Below, piece by piece: positions 4,601-7,336 of a DNA stretch of 7,336 nucleotides; the first letter of the stretch is position 1, and each line of letters starts with the position of its first letter. Where the stretch lies: NCBI GenBank assembly GCA_903907885.1, contig CAIVPY010000088.1, positions 1 through 7,336 on the forward strand. The letters run 5' to 3'. This DNA comes from an uncultured Bacteroidota bacterium. Lineage in GTDB: Bacteria; Bacteroidota; Bacteroidia; UKL13-3. The notes beneath the pieces were generated by a model. The model made no database searches, was not told the DNA's origin, and was given only the letters and a program-made list of their open reading frames with translations. Made by a program: the position numbers and the translations under genes.

Positions 4601-5860
4601 ATGAAAAATATTTTCATCCTCGCTTTCATTCTATCTTTCCGATTTTCGTTTGGGCAAAACCTTGAGTATGCCCGCAACATAGTAGAAACCCTTTGCAGCA
4701 AAGATTTTGCTGGCAGAGGCTATGTGAATGAGGGTAACCAAAAAGCAGCTGACTTTATTAAAGCTGAATACAAAAAATTAGGTCTTCAAAATTTTAATGG
4801 TGATTATTTTCAAGAACTGGGTTTTCCTGTGGTTTACTTTCCCTCAACTGCTGAATTGGGTGTTGATGATGTAGAGCTATTACCTGGCACTGAATTTATG
4901 GTGAATGCTGGCTGCCCTAAGATTAGCGGACGATTTAAAATTCTATACATCGACTCTTCAAGCATTGATAATAGCAGTGAATTTAGCAAGTTAGAAGGAA
5001 AAGCTCGCAACAAGTTTATCTTTTTCGATCATCTTAAAAACACCCAATTCGTTCATCCTGAAAGGTTCAAATTGGTATCAAACAATTCCATCAAAGCCAA
5101 AGGTATAATCACCCGCGACTTAGAAAAATTTACTTGGAGTGTGCTCCCCGAGTGGGCCTCCTACCCTATCATACAAATAAAAAAAGGGCGTTTAACTCAC
5201 TTTATGGTTGAACTGAATGTTAATATAGATGCACAATACAAATTTCACAATACCCAAAACATAGTGGGTTATTTTAAAGGCAAAACCCAACCCGATTCAT
5301 TCATTGTATTTTCGGCACACTACGACCATTTGGGCATGTTTGGCGAAAACACCATATTCCCGGGAGCCAACGACAATGCTAGCGGAGTGGCCATGATGTT
5401 GGATATGGCAAACTATTTCAAAAGCCATCCTCCAAAATATTCTGTAGCTTTTATTGCTTTTACAGGCGAAGAGATTGGCTTAATGGGCTCTTATTATTAT
5501 ACCCAAAACCCACTTTTCCCTCTCAATCAAATAGCATTATTACTCAATTTAGATTTAATGGGAACAGGAGATAAAGGCATGACTGCAGTGAATGCCACCG
5601 AATTTAAAGACGAGTTTTTGATGCTGCAAAGCATCAATGCAGACAGCAATTATTTGGTAACTGTTAATGCCCGTGGTAAAGCACAAAATAGTGACCACTA
5701 TTATTTTACTGAGGCTGGAGTAAAGTCGTTTTTCTTTTACCTAATGGGCGACTACCACTACTACCACGATGTGGACGATTCGTTTGAGGCACTTACTTTT
5801 TCGAAGTATAACGAAGCTTTCCGCCTCATTCGTGATTTTGCTTTGCAATACCAAAAGTAA
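4601..5860 (+). CDS. secreted M28-family zinc metallopeptidase (aminopeptidase-like)
   Basis: A 419-residue exported peptidase of clan MH. A signal peptide (MKNIFILAFILSFRFSFG, cleavage probably before Gln19; no lipobox Cys) directs it to the periplasm or outside. The N-terminal region has the motif SKDFAGRGY (33-41) typical of Bacteroidota M28 proteins. Residues ~85-215 form an insertion with a PA-domain look (NKFIFFD, AKGIITRDLEKF, YPIIQIKKG). The M28 catalytic set is complete: His240 (SAHYDH), Asp258 (GANDNASG), catalytic Glu290 and ligand Glu291 (TGEEIG), Asp318 (NLDLMG), and His389 (YHDVDD), with the conserved NSDHYYF at 363-369. Family members remove N-terminal residues from peptides using two zinc ions; the specificity here is unknown. 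It starts 11 bases after purS, so it is probably the last gene of the pssA-purS transcript. No terminator-like hairpin follows the stop. Confidence 0.9.
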   Translation: MKNIFILAFILSFRFSFGQNLEYARNIVETLCSKDFAGRGYVNEGNQKAADFIKAEYKKLGLQNFNGDYFQELGFPVVYFPSTAELGVDDVELLPGTEFMVNAGCPKISGRFKILYIDSSSIDNSSEFSKLEGKARNKFIFFDHLKNTQFVHPERFKLVSNNSIKAKGIITRDLEKFTWSVLPEWASYPIIQIKKGRLTHFMVELNVNIDAQYKFHNTQNIVGYFKGKTQPDSFIVFSAHYDHLGMFGENTIFPGANDNASGVAMMLDMANYFKSHPPKYSVAFIAFTGEEIGLMGSYYYTQNPLFPLNQIALLLNLDLMGTGDKGMTAVNATEFKDEFLMLQSINADSNYLVTVNARGKAQNSDHYYFTEAGVKSFFFYLMGDYHYYHDVDDSFEALTFSKYNEAFRLIRDFALQYQK

Positions 5861-5866
5861 AAATCA

Positions 5867-5898
5867 CTTGTAGGATTGGGATATTTCATCTATATTTC
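5867..5898 (+). promoter_or_regulatory. candidate Bacteroidota-type promoter for the GH3 gene
   Basis: CTTG (5867-5870) and TATATTTC (5891-5898) are 20 bases apart, close to the Bacteroidota pattern TTG, ~19 bases, TAnnTTTG, with the final G replaced by C. The -7 box ends 18 bases before the ATG, similar to the spacing at pssA. It suggests the GH3 gene can be transcribed on its own. Confidence 0.35.
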
Positions 5899-5916
5899 GC
5901 TACCTAATTCTCTTAT

Positions 5917-7336
5917 ATGCCTTTCATAAATTCATTGGTTAGCTGGTATCTTAAAAAGCGCGTTCCTGCTATCGAAAGGCTGATGGATAAGCCCCATGCA
6001 GTGCAGGAAGAACAATTGATGACACTCATCAAAAGTGCCGAAAATACTGAATTTGGCAACATCTATGACTTTAAATCTATTACCGACTATGAGGCTTTTC
6101 GTAGCCGAGTACCACTAACTAGCTATGACGAGTTTAAGCATTATATAGAAAGACTAAAACAAGGCGAACAAAATATCATTTGGCCAAGCGAAGTATATTG
6201 GTTTGCCAAATCATCAGGCACAACCAGTGATAAGAGTAAGTTCATTCCTGTAACCTACGAAAGTCTTGATGCTTGCCATTTCCAAGGTGGGAAGGATGCT
6301 TTGTTGTTTTATCTTTTGCAAAACCCCAACTCCAATATTTTTGATGGCAAAGGCTTGATTATTGGTGGAAGTCATACTGTTAATAAAATGAGCAATGAGT
6401 CGTTTTATGGTGACCTATCTGCAGTGATGATGCAGAATATGCCCTTTTGGGCTCATTTCCTTAGAACCCCAGATTTATCAATAGCATTGATGGATAATTG
6501 GGACGACAAGGTAGAAAAAATGGCATTGTCAACCTTAGATGAAAATGTAACCAATATTTCGGGTGTACCCACTTGGACAATTGTATTAATTGAAAAATTA
6601 TTTGAACTAACAGGCAAAAGTAACCTAAATGATATATGGCCAAACTTAGAATTGTATGTTCATGGAGGTGTGAGTTTCACTCCTTACAAACAAAAATTCA
6701 AAAGCCTGATTCGTTCGTCTGGGATGAATTACATTGAAACTTATAACGCTAGTGAGGGTTTTATTGGCTTACAAGACAATTTAAAAAGTGATAGCTTATT
6801 ACTCATGCTTGACTATGGTATTTTCTTTGAGTTTATGCCCATGAGCGAGTATGGCAAAGAAAATCCTAAATGCCTTTCGATAGCTGAGGTAAAAATAGAC
6901 GAAACCTATGCTCTTATTATTAGCACCAACGCAGGTTTGTGGCGTTATATCATTGGCGATACCATTAAGTTTACAGAGCTAAAACCCTATCGTTTTAAAA
7001 TTACAGGGCGCACCAAGCATTTTATCAATGCTTTTGGCGAAGAGTTGATGATAGAAAATGCTGATTTTGCTATTCACAAAGCTTGCGAAAATGCCAAAGC
7101 ATCTATCATTGATTACACAGCAGCACCTATTTATTTTAACGAGCATAGCACAGAAAAAGGTGGACATGAATGGTTGATAGAATTTGACAAAGAGCCATCA
7201 GATTTAAATGCTTTTATTGATGATTTAGATTTATCGCTAAAGCAAAGTAATAGCGATTATGAAGCCAAACGCTTTAAGGACATGGCCATGCAAAAACCCA
7301 TAGTACGAAGTATCCCTAAGGGAACATTTAGAAACT
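5917..7336 (+). CDS. GH3 family adenylate-forming (auxin-responsive-promoter-like) protein, 3' end beyond window
   Basis: An open frame of 473 codons with no stop before the window edge; bacterial GH3 proteins are about 500 residues, so only a short C-terminal piece is missing. The ATG at 5917 follows a promoter-like motif and begins MPFINSLVSWYLKKRVPAIE, a usual start for this family in Bacteroidota. The adenylation motifs are intact: the phosphate-binding loop SSGTTSDKSKFIP (99-111), YNASEGFI (276-283) including the Glu that contacts magnesium/ATP in plant GH3 enzymes, and GLWRYIIGD (340-348), followed by GRTKHFINAFGEEL (364-377) at the hinge to the C-terminal lobe. Family knowledge: plant GH3 enzymes activate acyl acids such as jasmonate or auxin as AMP esters and join them to amino acids. 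The bacterial acyl substrate and acceptor are unknown; the product is inferred only to be an acyl-amide or acyl ester. No transmembrane segment or signal peptide is seen, so it is cytosolic. Confidence 0.88.
   Translation, partial: MPFINSLVSWYLKKRVPAIERLMDKPHAVQEEQLMTLIKSAENTEFGNIYDFKSITDYEAFRSRVPLTSYDEFKHYIERLKQGEQNIIWPSEVYWFAKSSGTTSDKSKFIPVTYESLDACHFQGGKDALLFYLLQNPNSNIFDGKGLIIGGSHTVNKMSNESFYGDLSAVMMQNMPFWAHFLRTPDLSIALMDNWDDKVEKMALSTLDENVTNISGVPTWTIVLIEKLFELTGKSNLNDIWPNLELYVHGGVSFTPYKQKFKSLIRSSGMNYIETYNASEGFIGLQDNLKSDSLLLMLDYGIFFEFMPMSEYGKENPKCLSIAEVKIDETYALIISTNAGLWRYIIGDTIKFTELKPYRFKITGRTKHFINAFGEELMIENADFAIHKACENAKASIIDYTAAPIYFNEHSTEKGGHEWLIEFDKEPSDLNAFIDDLDLSLKQSNSDYEAKRFKDMAMQKPIVRSIPKGTFRN

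Noticed and set aside
6461..6643. Minus-strand open frame of 60 codons opposite the GH3 gene
   Set aside because: It is antisense to a strongly supported coding region with conserved motifs.
6979..7167. Minus-strand open frame of 62 codons opposite the GH3 gene
   Set aside because: It is antisense to the GH3 hinge region and shows no independent support.

Overview
The window looks like chromosomal DNA from a member of the Bacteroidota. The reasons are AT-rich intergenic DNA, start codons without clear Shine-Dalgarno sequences, promoter-like TAnnTTTG-type motifs, a TonB-receptor-like outer-membrane barrel ending in phenylalanine, and several protein types common in that phylum (the PolB-exonuclease-like nuclease, secreted M28 peptidase and GH3-like protein). 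I cannot name a genus. Most of the content is housekeeping or envelope genes. I see no transposase, phage gene, CRISPR array, tRNA or rRNA.

Layout. 1-1022 (+): the C-terminal part of an outer-membrane beta-barrel protein whose 5' end lies outside the window. 1057-2026 (-): two overlapping small genes for exported membrane proteins of unknown function that look like diverged tandem duplicates; they converge on the barrel gene. 2027-2303: a divergent intergenic region with a perfect GC-rich palindrome followed by a tandem 13-mer, a short direct repeat, and an AT-rich 9-bp dyad ending just before the next start codon. 2304-3023 (+): a DnaQ/PolB-type 3'-5' exonuclease; the ATG at 2304 is preferred over an upstream TTG. 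3024-3618: about 600 bases without a credible gene, occupied by a cluster of inverted-repeat elements and then the pssA promoter region. 3619-5860 (+): a compact run of pssA (phosphatidylserine synthase, GTG start), purS (FGAM synthase small subunit, overlapping pssA by ATGA) and a secreted M28 zinc metallopeptidase 11 bases later. 5917-7336 (+): a GH3-like adenylate-forming enzyme preceded by its own promoter-like motif; its 3' end runs off the window.

How the genes relate. pssA and purS are probably translationally coupled although one makes phospholipid and the other purines, so the link is more likely co-expression than a shared pathway. The peptidase probably belongs to the same transcript. 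The exonuclease and the GH3 gene appear to be separate units. No undescribed system stands out convincingly. The parts most worth a second look are the paralogous small membrane-protein pair, the repeat island upstream of pssA, the dyad at the exonuclease start, and the bacterial GH3 enzyme, whose substrate cannot be read from sequence.
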